A DNA stretch of 64,000 nt from Onchocerca volvulus (lineage: Eukaryota; Nematoda; Chromadorea; Rhabditida; Onchocercidae). Below are positions 1 to 13,062 of this stretch, in pieces. Below the pieces are notes generated by a model. The model saw nothing but the letters and a program-made list of their open reading frames with translations, did no database searches and was not told where the DNA came from. The DNA lies in the NCBI GenBank assembly GCA_000499405.2, contig HG738140.1, positions 11,311,560 to 11,375,559 of the forward strand, read 5' to 3'. The position numbers and the translations under genes are program-made. Numbering within the stretch: the first letter of the stretch is position 1; every line of letters starts with the position of its first letter.

Positions 1-1638
1 TATGAGGTTCATTACGCTATGAACATTTAAGTTCATCTTTTGGAACTAAAAATGCAGAATTTTCTCGAGTATAAAATTATTTATTTGGATTCCAGAATAA
101 GATAACTTCGCTTTCCCGTTTATTCATCATTTTTACTAAACTTACGTGGATACTATTTCAGATGTGATACAGTTTTGGACTGGAAATAATAAATTCAGAA
201 CGGGTATATTTATTCATTGCATTTCTATTGAAAATCTTTATAATTCTTTTCTTTTTTACTCACTAAAGGACTTGTCTTATACTGTCTTGGGCAGTGAATC
301 ATGAATGTGAATTGGATAAATTCCAGGTTTCTACTTTTCTGATCCTAGTTTCTCAGATTATTTAAGCGTATTTGAATGCAGTATGAAGTTGTAAATGTAA
401 TCTTGAAACAGATTAGAGATCAGAATTTTATTATTTTTATGATTATGTACTCAATATTAAAACATGTATTTGTCGGCAAATTGTAAATAAGTAACACCTT
501 TTTTTTTTTTCATCGGATGTATCTTCAGTATTGATAGATATCACGACGATGTTTGTAATAATAAAATAATAATAATAAGTAATAAAGCAAAGAGGAAATG
601 CATGAAAAGTCACTATCTCACTAGCTCTCACATCGATTAGGATCGAGCAATAAAGCATCTCAAATTTATCTCAGAACTTCTAGCGTGCGGATAATATCAG
701 CAGTAATAGTCTTCTCTCTTATTCCTTTCTTTCTCATCTGGTTTTGATCTTGTTCTATCTTCTTTTTTTATTTAGATTAATTTTGTGAATTTATTTTGTA
801 TTGAAGTTATAAATATAGAGTCCCGAAATTACTATCGAAAATATCTGGGGAGTTATGCAAACGACGCGTTTAAATGTATTATTGAAGCAGATTACAATTA
901 TCGTCAGCCATATGCTACAATTAATCCATGAGTATTGACGCAAACGAAATCATAATAAATATTTTAATATATAATACTGAGATGCTGTTATTCAAAGCAG
1001 ACAGACAACAAAAAACGAGAAATGTATATTATAAGGATTAAGTTATTAAAAACATTCCTCGTTTTGATGAATAGGGAGATCAGAAGGGCTAAGACGATTG
1101 AAATCTTTTAATTTCAGAGTTTGTTTCCAGACGATCATGATTAAAAATTCGAAAAGTGAATGGTAAAACTTATTGGGAAAATCATAAAAGAAAGAATTTT
1201 TCTCTCATATAATTATAGGAATGAAGAAAAATGGCAGTCATCAAAAGCAAGCCGCTACATATTAAAAAGTATGCAACTTTCTGGAAGAAATGGCCTCGAA
1301 ATAATGAAATAGTGTATGAGTGGTCAAGAACAATACAATATCTTATGTCTTTGTAATTCGGGAATACGATACTTTTAAGCTCTTTTAAATAATACGGTGT
1401 AGTATAAAGATTATAATCTTATGTAATATATTAATTTGATAACGATCCAGAGTTAGAAATGTTGACTGAGTATTAGGTTCATTTCTCAGTACACTTTTTT
1501 ACACCTTAAATGGAAATTATTTGCTACATCAGGATTGCACGAAATATCGGAAATTTTGCTACTAAGCAAGTTTTTTTGCTCACGATATAGATTTTAATGT
1601 TTTAATATAAATTACTGGGAATATAGTTGGCAGGAACT
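1..1638. other. Intergenic, no gene recognised
   Basis: AT-rich sequence downstream of the mig-14 stop codon. Short open frames exist on both strands but none has convincing splice sites, codon pattern or family resemblance. It presumably holds the short 3' end of mig-14 and spacer. Confidence 0.6.
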
Positions 1639-1643
1639 TTATT
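1638..1643 (-). terminator. AATAAA poly(A) signal overlapping the mig-14 stop
   Basis: The last codons read GAA TAA AG, so a perfect AATAAA includes the stop codon. If used, cleavage would fall a few bases to about 20 bases after the stop, giving an almost absent 3' UTR. Another signal further downstream may be used instead. Confidence 0.35.
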
Positions 1644-4600
1644 CAGTTGTAGCAGCTTTCATGAATGTTGTTAGAGCTGATGATTCGGTTGGTTCACCAT
1701 CTACCAGTATATCTGTTTCTTCATGCAGCGCTGTAATATCGACAATTATTAAATATTCAGATCATAAATATTTAAATCTTAATAACATTGTCATTTTAAT
1801 TCATTCCCATTTATTTTCGAAAAAAGATGATTTTACTATTTTCTCATCAGTTCCTTACTAATGTTTATATACTTAAATTACTGGAACAATTCTTGTCATT
1901 TCATTTAATGTGGGTATTCGCAGGCTGGATATATCTGGGTCATGGAAAAGTTCATGATGCCAATTTTTAAAATCATTCTGATCTTATACGAAGCTATCAA
2001 TAGTTAATTTTTATTTATTTGTACTCCAAATTTTATAATATGCAATATATACATAGCACAATGAATAATGCAATAGTGATAATTAATAATAGTAATAACT
2101 GGTAATAATGATAAATAATAACATACCGATAGTGGCGCCGTATTGTTTATGAGATGGTGCATACATGGCCAACAACAGAAGCACATAAATATTCCACATG
2201 CCAAAAGTACCCGTAAAAAAGGCGCTTGATGAATGGATTAACAAACTTTCAGATGGATTATCACTATGCATTTGCCCTTCTCCGTACTGAAAAGAAAATA
2301 AAGTGCAAAGGAAATCGCAGAATTTGACAATTCTTAAATGAAATCTAGCATCACTAGTAATTAAACTTTTATTAATTTAATATCATTTCATATGCTAAAA
2401 TTTATACATAAGACGATAAGAATTACTGATCCATTTTTCATCAAGAAAAAAGTCATTAATTTTTCCCAATTCAAGGAATTGATTCTCCGCTTGCAAATGC
2501 ATTTATTTCTTGATCTTTCTTTCCATCATAAAAAATACGACTCTTGACAGAGAAAGAATGATGAAAACATTCTCAGATAATCTGTCAACATTTGGATCAT
2601 TCTCAGCTAAATAATCTGTCTAAGTCTTTTTATAATAGTAATAAGGCATATATATAATAACGTAATATTATCACTTACCTGTTTCATAATATAGGTAATG
2701 ATAGTTGATGCGGCGCATATTAACGTAAAAAACATCAAAAACTTGAAACGATAAATGATTGCTTCAACCTGAATTGACAGAATTCTTTTAACACAACATT
2801 CCTCACCAATAATAGTCCAAGGCTTCATCTCATAAAAGGGAGTCAAACCAATGCAAGTATTCTTGTATAAGTCTCAGTCAGAATCATAGATTTCTATTTT
2901 ATGTTTTGCAGACAATTGAAACATCTCATAACAAATAAGTGTGGATAAGAGAATAATATTAGTGGATTGCATCAATGATTTCTTTTATATCATAAATTTT
3001 AATTATTTTAAATCAATGCAAACGTAATAAGTGCCACTGCATATGAAACGAGTATAGATATGCATTATATTTTTGGAAAAATTGATTTAAACTCATTGAT
3101 TCAGTCATATCTCACTTAAGCCTTTAAATGATACTAGATCCAACATTCAGGTTTTTCTTTTCTTTTCTGTGGAGAAAATTCCGCAAGTCACGATTCATAA
3201 ATTTTTATGTATTCCATTTTTATAAAGAAATTTTTACTACGTGCCTCTTATCATAACTAAATAATAAAATACATGTGAGAATAAGCGGTGCACCTTTAGT
3301 ATAGTAGCTTTACATAGCTTTGACTTTTATAGGAAATTCTGATTAAAAATGGAATACATAAAACTTTCATTGTAGAATGAAGTTATGATATTGCCTAATT
3401 TAAAATTTAGATCATTAAAATTGCTCTTGCAATTGCAATGTGTTGCCTTTGTCCATCTAAAAGTTTTACACTTTCTTCTCCCAACAAATGACTTTTAGCT
3501 TTGAGGCAAATTCTTTAATACGTGGATACTTGATGTTTATCATCGCTAGCATCCCTTTATAAACAGTTAATATTTTCCATCACATTCTATTAAAAGTGAT
3601 TGATCTTGAGCAACCGTCCCAACACTTCTGTTCAGAAAATCTGAGTTATACTGTAAATAATTTGCCATCAGTTGAAATTTTTCTAGGCCTCAGATTGTAA
3701 ACTCGGATTTAGGTTCACTCGAATAAAAAACAAGTCCTAATTTATGTCAGATTCAATTTCCATGTACTTGTTTTCATTGTCAGTTTTGCATCTTTGTAAT
3801 GAGAATAAAATTATCAAAAACAATTTAATTTTGTTTAATATTCTGATCTACAGCACACGATTGATTTCAAACTACTAGTAAGAATGAATTTTAACTTTTT
3901 GGATTTTGGATGGAAATTCAAAAAGGAAAAGATCGAAAGTTTTGATTTATGAATATATTTTGTAAATATGATAAGCGCTACTTATTGTCTTTAAAATTTT
4001 TACCGTTTATCAAACACGCCTCCAGTTTCATGAATGATAAAAAAACTCGAAAACAAGTTATCGAATTTCGAAAGATGCAAAATCGCCGAAAATTTGTTGA
4101 GAAAAGGAATAACTTACTTTCAACCGTCGAATTTCGCTGTTGCGATAAAGTTGGGCAGCTCGTTTCCTTTTGATTGTTATCCATACATGATATATTTTGT
4201 AAGAAAGGAAACCAAAATAGCATAGTACACAAAAGGATGCTGTGTAAATTGATGTATACTGAAATACATGAACAGGATGCTGTGTAAATTGAGTATACTG
4301 AAATAGTGAATACTTCCAATAAATGATATTGGAAATTTTCATGTATTTTAGTATATGTCAATTTACACAGCATCCTATTTATGAGTAATTTGAATAGTAA
4401 AATAAGATTTGTTAAATAACTATATATTTGCAAAATTATTATTTTAAAAATTTACCGCTAGACGTGAACCCAACTCAGATGACCAAATGTTGAAAAACGG
4501 ATTTAACAACTGCATACCACGTTCAGCCATGTCGTAAATCAGAAAACACATTGAGCCAATCAAGACTGATGTCAGATTTTGCCAATACGAGCTCTGAAGT

Positions 4601-7600
4601 TTACAGTTTAAATTTATATTGAAAACCGAAATAATTTTCATTCGTCAATTTTGATTTTCGCTATTTTTTTAAAGCCCATTTTGATCTTTTTCGATTTAGC
4701 TAATTCAAAAAAAGATTGAAGAAAAATAATAATAATTTTTTGAAGAAAAATAAGAAAAATAATAATAAAAGATTAACGAAGAATTAATTTGAGTTGCATC
4801 GATAAATGCAATTATCTAAAAATGATTGAACTTTTAGACTGGATCGTATTTACAGGCTAAAGAAAACCGCTCATTATAAAATGGTATTCATTCGCTTGCA
4901 ACAAAATCAAGAACATTTGTTAATTTCAAAAGTTAGGCTTACCAAATTATTTCTCGACGTATCATCGATCAGATGTTCACCAGTAAAGATAAGCCAGAAG
5001 CTAAATAATATGGCGTAGAATAGACCTTGCCTAATATCACCAATAAGAAGCATAAATGGTGCTCGGAACCATAGTGATATCCACTCCAATGGAACTGAAA
5101 TTTCAGAATTTTAAATTCTAAGATTAGAAATTAGAAACCTTGAAAACAATATTGCTGTAGTAATGGAAACATTAAAAAAGTGCAGCTATTTTGATATTCC
5201 ATATGACAAAACGTCTCGAAAATCTTTATCAGGCCCGAAGTGATATCTGGATACGGCATAAAGATGGATGTTGGTAATTTCAAGTAAGTTAAAGAGATTA
5301 CTATCATACATTGACATCAGTAATTCTGATAAGTCTTGAGAATTCTAATTTTTCTCACATATCTGTAATACAATTCTTTATATTAAATTTAAAATGCTTG
5401 TTTGACAGAAGACATACAATCCAGAATTGCCAAGCTGATTCCTAAGGCCATAATCGCTTTTTCCAGCAAATACGAATTTCGATTTAGTGCCACAATACGT
5501 TTCCAATACCAAATAACGGCAATTGTAACCAATGGAGAAACCAACGTTTTCATAAATAGCCAAATAGCTGTGAATCCGCCATTTTGGTGGATGGCCTTTG
5601 AAAAACAAGATTCTTTTTTTTCTTAAAATCTAATAGATAGTAAGTAGTCAGGAAATAAATTGTTGAAACATTTAAAGATCAAATGTCAATATATAAATTT
5701 TCGGAGCATTAGATTGTTAAAGACTGAAGTATTAAGTTTTACTCACAATGATTCGTAAATCATTGATCCTTCCAATGGCGCAATTGGGTGCTTTCGGTTT
5801 TGTTTGACAAAGAATTTGATTAACCGGTAAACGGATGTTAATCAAATAGAACGGATATGGATTGGATCCAAGTTCGAATAAATCCAAAGATGCACAATTG
5901 TAAAGATGACCTTCAAGTTTCTGAAATTTAATTAAATGAGTTACCGATCAGATAATGATAAATGGTAAATATTTCAGTAAGCAAACGATTCGGGTAGGCA
6001 AATAAGCTGCTGAACTAATAAGGAAATACATATTAATCTTGAGAGTGAATAGATTTAAACTCAAATATTTAGCATCATGAATATGCCTAGATAAATTATT
6101 ACAATAATTTGCTGCAGTTTCTACTGCATGGTAATGTTTTACAGTAACTCTCTCCAGTTTCTATATATGATAAGAACTATCTTACATAAAATACTGATAA
6201 ATTGAACAATCAAGTTTTACATTATCGGGTATATTGCATTCGAGCATTCTAGTTGTATTCGTGGCGATAAGCTCATGCCACTGATCTGGTGGATCGGTGC
6301 GCGTTTTATAACCGAGTCTAACTTCAAGTTGCAATGCTGCACTTGTAGCTAAAATTTAGCCAACTTAGATTAAAAATAAGTAAACAGTCGGCAAATTAAG
6401 TTTGATCATTGATTATACTTGGTGATTAATATTTATGATTCATTACAAATGATGATGGATTGACTGATGACAGGAAAATGTTGAATGACAAAAGGTGAAT
6501 GAAGAAGAAGAGCAAAGGATCAATTTTCCGAAAAGAATACAGAAACACGAAATTATATTAAAGAAATATTTCAGTCTATCAAATCCTTTAAACCAAATAT
6601 TTCACTTGTTATTATATGCGAGGAAAATTGACCAATCTATATTATCGAGAAGAAACGTATATTAGAAACTTCAAATTATTCTATAATTATAGTACCTGAT
6701 TAGTACAGGCAAAGAATCAGGAGAGAAACTATTGTTAAATTCATTGCTAAAGTCAAGTTAATCAGTTGTTAATTAGAGAAAATCACTTTTCTTTTAACTT
6801 TTAACATCAATATTTGATAACGATAGTGGATTAAGTACGGTAGGTTAAGTCGAATACTGTACCGAAATAAGAAGAGTTATTGAAGGAAAGATTATCAAAA
6901 GCTGGATTAAATTAGGAAAATAGATAAATATGAAAGTGAGAACAAATTCCATTTTACCTTACAATTTCTAAAATTGAAAAAAATGATGCCAAATTGTTAC
7001 CGAATGTAAATTTCGGGTCATATTCAATGTCTACTTCAAGTAAACCGAGCAAAAATTGAAACCAAGCCGAATATTCCAAGCTAACACCATCACGCTGATG
7101 TGGCATTTGTGCAACAAACACAATATCACGCATATCATGATACTGTGGCACATAATAGTCCAAATCGTGGATTGGATCGCAATTCTGAACTTGAGAAATT
7201 GAAGAAAGACGATGAAAAGATACAAAACTGATATGAATTTCTTTTTTTTTCGCGCAATTTCGAGTCTTTAGGTCATATTTTCTCGTGATAAGATAAGAAG
7301 AGGAAATTTTTCGACTCGATCTATTCCTCGGTGCAAGGGATTTTTCTAGCTTCAAACTTATCCTGGAATCTTTTTCTTCTTCTGCATCTTCAAGCATATG
7401 TTGCATCTGTCGATAAGCGAACAAATGAAATTTCATAAAATTCATATTTAACTAACCGATGGTCTTAGATAAAACCATCTGTCGGGATTCCTTCCTCCCT
7501 CAATGTCCTTGCATTTCACCATGATGAATTCCATCGAACTAGATGGTTGTGGAGCTGAAAAGTTTCGAGATTTGATGATTATCATCCAACAATCAATATT

Positions 7601-7909
7601 TGATTAATTTCTTCTTAAATCATCGTATCAAGTATAATAATATGCATTCCAGAGTAATTATATTCATAAGGATTTCATCTTTTATACTCCGAAAGGAGCT
7701 AAGAATAGAGCTATCTATTCTAACAAAACTGCAAACTTCAAGTCAAATTAGAAAAATTTCAATTTTACAATACATTTGAAAAAAATAAAAAAGGAAAACA
7801 TACAGCATAGAGCGCCCAAGATGAAAAATATGATAAGCGCAACGAATAATGATATCAAAATGTAACATAATTTACGATTACTCAGATTTTCGATCACTGC
7901 TCCAGTCAT
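1639..7909 (-). CDS. mig-14: MIG-14 / Wntless, Wnt cargo receptor (12 exons)
   Basis: Multipass membrane protein that carries lipidated Wnt ligands from Golgi to cell surface and is recycled by retromer. Exons (minus): 7804-7909, 7457-7554, 6958-7184, 6221-6341, 5747-5920, 5418-5595, 4943-5094, 4456-4593, 4118-4258, 2679-2768, 2127-2286, 1639-1730. All phases join, giving about 558 residues (human WLS is about 541). The start [10 protein letters not shown] matches the family N-terminus and is followed by the first membrane segment (about 16-35). A lumenal domain follows, with MVKC and WFQFLLG motifs. The seven-helix half begins in exon 6 and includes [12 protein letters not shown] (about 323-334), [24 protein letters not shown] and [14 protein letters not shown] ending APSHKQYG. 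The tail ends [11 protein letters not shown]. The exon 3/4 join uses a TACAAG acceptor, the least certain boundary. Exon 9 has a second in-frame acceptor at 4297. Family identity is near certain. Confidence 0.95.
4234..4376. repeat. Three-copy 35-37 bp repeat (two direct, one inverted) at the mig-14 exon 9 acceptor
   Basis: Copy 1 is 4234-4270, copy 2 about 4274-4308, and an inverted copy lies at 4340-4376. Copy 1 and the inverted copy match at about 34 of 37 positions by eye. On the minus (transcribed) strand the inverted copy comes first in the intron, then copy 2 with its own TATTTCAG acceptor, then copy 1, which holds the acceptor joining in phase to exon 8. The 5' end of exon 9 is therefore part of the repeat. 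Confidence 0.9.
4705..4775 (+). repeat. AT-rich AATAAT/GAAGAAAAAT simple repeat in a mig-14 intron
   Basis: The phrase TTGAAGAAAAATAA recurs twice, followed by runs of AAT. It lies within the intron between exons 7 and 8. No function is inferred. Confidence 0.7.
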
Positions 7910-7924
7910 TTTGATAAATTTGCT
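7910..7924 (-). promoter_or_regulatory. Probable spliced-leader acceptor of mig-14
   Basis: On the minus strand TTTTTAATTCCAG ends at 7923, 13 bases before the mig-14 ATG, and no upstream coding exon is needed. This is the usual form of a nematode trans-splice acceptor. A cis-spliced 5' UTR exon is the alternative. Confidence 0.55.
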
Positions 7925-8747
7925 GGAATTAAAAACGTCGTAGTTGGGATAATTTTAGACAGTATTAAATTTAATAATTATTCAGTATCTTAATCCTTGT
8001 CAGAAGTATTGTAAAAATTACAATATAATCAACAATAATGATGAATAGTTCAATGGATATGAAGTGGCATGAAAATTACGGAGATTGATGTTTTCACGAT
8101 ATACAAATATACTTCTCTTTTCATCGCATTTTGTCATCGAATTCAAGGATAAATCGTTGTCTTATATTTGTCAAGATATTTCAATGCTCATTTTCGTGTG
8201 AAATTTTCGCTGTTTTATTCACGTTTTACCGTAAAAATTCCCATTTAAATTCGTAAAGTTTTCCGTAAATTTTGTCGCAACAAACATTCAAAAATCGATC
8301 ATAAAATTGCTTTTTTTTTCCCCCTCTCTCTCTCTTTTTCTCTCTTTCGCCCCTTTTGTCTTTTGATGATTAATTAATTAATCAGTAGCACAATATGAAA
8401 AGTTACATTTGAATTTTTGCTCGATTATTTGTATAACAAAAGAAAGTAAAGCATGAAATTGCAAAATGAATAAAATATGATCCTTCCATAAGAAATATCT
8501 ATGAAGGGGAAATATTCACAATAAAGTCAGATAAAGTAAATACAGGTAAACAGAAAAGGGCGAAATGAGGTGCCATAAAACTTTCAATCAAATTCCTTCT
8601 TACTCATTCGTATGCATAGTTTCAGAACCAGAATTCGATTCCCGAAAAAAAGTACAAAGCATTTGCATCCTTCTTATTTTTTCATTATTGTTTATTGTTT
8701 CTTTTTATTCCTTGCTCAATAATAGATTATTAGTGCGCAAAGAATAA

Positions 8748-8770
8748 AAACAAACAAACAAACAAACAAT
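8748..8770 (+). repeat. AAAC tetranucleotide run
   Basis: About five copies of AAAC/ACAA in a row. Simple microsatellite. Confidence 0.8.
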
Positions 8771-10755
8771 AAACAATTTACTAAAAAAAGAGAATGAACG
8801 ATTATTTGTATCCAATTCTCGGCTGTCAGCGATTAAATGTAACTTTAAATGTCAGCTATGAATCTTCCTAGAACAATTTTCTGGATACGTTATATGTCAA
8901 TAACCATCTTTCTGTAAAAACATATATAGAGAGTAAATTCCAGACAAAACGCAATTTCCTTTCTTCCTGCTGTCATAAATTATATACCAATAAGTATATT
9001 GATTGGAATTTTTCTTCCCGTCAAAACATACAATTATAAGTATCTGATAAAAAAAGAAGAAAAGAAAAGGAGCAATGAAATATGAAATATAGAAATGCAC
9101 CAGAATGTCAATCAGATGATATTCTTCTGGGAAAAGAAATAAATGGAATAATCTGATTCAATCATTTATCTGCTTCTATTTGAGACCTAAAATGGTAATG
9201 ATGATGAGATATTCCGGGGAAAATCTCGAAGGGAAGTGAAATGTCGGATAATAATGGGAGTTTTTGAAATTAAGAATATCTTTCGTTGTTGTTGATGCAT
9301 AAAATTAATTGTCATATTTGAAAGACCGTAGGAATACTAGCAAAATCCTTACGATTTCTATGCTAAGATGGCGAAAAGGGGACAAACAATTTTGTAAAGT
9401 AATTCTTGCCACTTATTCTAGCAACAATATAGGAAAATATCAAGTTTCAGCTTTTTTACAGAAAAGTCGTTCCATTTCAGCTGATTACAATAATTCCAAC
9501 TTATAGATACTTCTTGAAATTTGAATATGGCGAAGGTAAGATAATTAGATTCGGATAATTGTTGAAAACTAATATTAACTGTAAAAGTATAACTTCTGCC
9601 AAAATATTAGAATTCCGCCATCCATTTCTAATAATTTAATCCATCTGATTGAATGATTTTTTATTTGTGTAAATTATTTCTGAAATAAACTTATGCTCCC
9701 CTGAATGTATTTCAATATCAATCCACATGATAGAATGTGAGTTTGGGCTCGTTTCTGAATGTCAGCGATAAATCGCATTTTTTTAAAAGGAAACAGAAAA
9801 AGAGAAAAGGCTTGATATCATTTTACTTTTTCTTTTTTAATGGGCTATAATTTAGAAGAAAAACCAATGGATGAATTATATTGATTTTTCAGTGGTTATA
9901 TTTCAAATGAAGACTTTTACTTGCATAGAGTGAAGGAATTTTATAGTTTCAGAGCAAAAAATTGCTTTTTAAATTGCTTTCTGAAATTGCTTTTCTAATG
10001 TTTCTTTTTATCAATGAAAAGGAAGAGGAAAGAAAAAGGAGCGGTTATTGTTTGTTGAAATCTATTTTTTTCGATCAGAAAGAAGTGGAATTTTCCTTCT
10101 AATTTAAACCAGAACAAGAATTTTTTTTTTTTTTTTGTGAAAAACTTGGCGAAAGAAAAAAATTGAACGAAAGTAAGCGATTAGTTTATATTACATATCG
10201 TGACCTTCAAAAACTTGGCTGGTAAAGCGAGGAGTAAAACAATGAGATTATGTATTTTAAATTCAAGTGATTATATGCAATCAGGTCAGGAAAAGGCAAA
10301 ATTATCGAAATGTTTTATTGTCCAACGTTGATTTATTACTCCAAAAGTTCAAGTTTTAGATTCCAATTAAATTTCCTCTGTTGAAGATGACAACCGAGAT
10401 GTCTTACTGATGGATCAAATTTCGTCAGTGTGTCCAAAGCTTTCCAAATTTAATTTCCTCATTTATAATTTATAAGATAATATTAGCGGTTGAATGTTAG
10501 TAATGACCAAATTTTAAATTAATTTTCTGAGCAGTCAAGCTTTCAATACGATATGAAGCTAATGCTGAAATAGCATTCATGAATTTGGGTGATCGAATGT
10601 CATCCATCGATCAACTTGTGGCAGTCCCGCATAATGATGGATGATGGTCGATTGGCAACAGTTGGCAGACAATATTTGCAAATATAACAGTCAAAAAGAC
10701 AGGAAAGATTCATTGAGTGGAAAAATATGAGAAAAGTCGGAAGAGGCTTTGCTAG

Positions 10756-10975
10756 ATAAATAAATAAATAAACAGATAAACAAACGAATGGATGAATGAA
10801 TCATTAATAAATAAGTGAACAAATGAAACGGAAAGAAGAAAAAATGAAGTGAAATGAAATGAGATGGAATGGAATGAAATGAAGTGGGAAAGAAACGAAA
10901 AGAAATGAAGTGAAATGAAATAAAATGGAATAAAATGAAATGAAATGAAATGGAAAGAAATAAGAAATGGGGTGG
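10756..10975 (+). repeat. Degenerate AAATG pentanucleotide array with adjacent tetranucleotide run
   Basis: A stretch of AAATA/GATA-like four-base units passes into about 140 bases of diverged GAAATG/GGAATG five-base units, almost pure purine plus T. Long open frames on the opposite strand here arise only from the repeat (SFHFISFHF-type peptides). Confidence 0.85.
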
Positions 10976-12973
10976 AGGAAGAAGAGGAAGATGAAGAAAG
11001 ATCATTCATCGTATCTAGTCTAATCTGAAAATGTTCAGAAACGACAATGCGGGAGGAAACTATCATTTCATACTATCAGTTCAGGCACACTCGGCACACT
11101 GATTTTGACTGATTAGAATTGATGCTTCTGTTGTTATTTATTGGAGAAATTGCTAAGAATGATTTGAAGTTCCAAATACTATCAAGTAATTTCATCCGAT
11201 ATGAGTGTAAAATTAAGAAAATGGTGATAACTTCCTATCAGCAATACTATCTTTGTCTCTAAGAAATGTCGTTTACTAATTGTAATATCTGATAGCATTA
11301 TCAACAGCACCATCTTATTGCACGGATCAACCGATCTATCATCCAATAATTATTATTATTAGGAAAGAAAGAAATACCAGTTGGTTATCCTTCATCTCAA
11401 CTGACGTTTTAATTTACCCATCCATAAATTATCTCTGAGATCGGTAAATGAATACAGCTCCGACTTACCGACACTTCCGAGACTAGGGCGATGAAGAATT
11501 GAATCTTTGACCTTTCTATGCAATAACAATGACCTTTCTTTAACCATTGTGTTTATTTTGTACATTACAAAGGAAACTCGAAAATTTTGCTCTTATTTTC
11601 TTAAACTAGAAGTATTGGTTGTTGAATTGTGAAGTGACTTAAAGTAATCAAAGTCGGAACTCAATTTTTAGTCCAAGAAAGTCTAATTTCATAACTTATT
11701 TTATCCGATACTTGTGAGTACCATTTAGCATTAGCAAATCAACAATTTCCCTTCTCTTCACATCATTTCTTCCTTACAGCATATTGGAGATAGATAAAGA
11801 AAAGTTGAAATGGAAGTGATTCGACTTCAATTTCACAATCATATAATTATAATAAATAACTATTACAAATGATTATCATAAATGTTACAAATTAAGTATT
11901 TATTACAGATAATAATTATCACAAATAATTATCCGCAGATGATTATTGTCAACGGCCATTACACTCTCATGATTAATTCTTGCAAAAATTTTGTATTTTT
12001 TCATATTCAAAATAATGCTTATATAAGTATAGGAATTATTTGAGCAAACAAGATGGGAATGGGGAGGAAGTAGATATGAAAACAAGCAAAGGGCAAGAAA
12101 TACGGACAAATTATGCAATAAGAAATAACTCAATAAATTTTTAAGCAAAGACTAATTAAATAGTAATTAAAGAAGTCGAGAAAAGCTTGTTCAAATTTCT
12201 GTTAATTTTCAATCTAAAAGCAGATAAAAGCATTTCTTATTATAAGAAATTTATTTGAAAGGTAATGAAATACAGAAGCACCAGGCAAATGAGTGAATTA
12301 TCATACAAATATGTTAATCTAACCATAAATAATCAACAATGATTTAAAAAAATAAATAAATAAAGAAAAAAAACTAATTGAAGATAACCAGAAGCAAGCA
12401 ATAATAGTCAATCTATTTCATTCTACGCGAATAATTTTATCACTTTGATGAAATCACTGATGCAACAAATCAGATAAACTGTTTATCAAATGATTGAGCT
12501 GATGAGTTATAAATCGATTACTCAATTCATAATGGATGATCTATCTTAAATATAATACTGATCAAATTGATAAGATTGATAAGGCTATTCAACAAATACG
12601 ATAAGTTTTTTGAGAAATGACTTAACTGAGTAATTATCCAGAAAATTATGATTATTTTTTCGATTCATGAAATAAAATATTTCATCATCACTGTATAGTT
12701 AAAAAGGATAAATCATAAATAATTAATCAAGAAAAAGTTAGTCTTATATTATTCGCATAGTAAATAGCTTCACTGATATCGAATAAATGAAGTGATAAAT
12801 TATTGATCAGATAAGTTATTTGAAATATTTAATTTGAATAAATGTAAAAGATTTCTTGGAAATATTTAAAGATGCTAGACATTGGGACAGATGATGGAAA
12901 TGTCACAGCACTGTTTTCGTTTTGAAACGAAAGAAATATAAGAAAAAAGTTGGAGGGATTGAGCAATTACGCA

Positions 12974-13062
12974 AATGATGATGACAATGACAACAACGAT
13001 GACAATAACGACGACAAGCACGATGACAAGGACGACAACGAGGACGACGACCTCGACAACAA
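12974..13062 (+). repeat. Imperfect GAY/AAC trinucleotide repeat
   Basis: Thirty or so triplets of the form GAT, GAC, AAC, AAT. In one frame (open from after a TAA near 12938 to a TGA at 13067) it would encode an Asp/Asn-rich acidic peptide. No splice sites or start codon in good context support expression, so it is listed as a repeat. Confidence 0.8.

Noticed and set aside
3978..4433. 151-codon minus-strand open frame
   Set aside because: It overlaps mig-14 exon 9 in the wrong frame and gains length from the local repeat copies.
10691..11066. Two overlapping 104-codon minus-strand frames
   Set aside because: Both are translations of the AAATG microsatellite.
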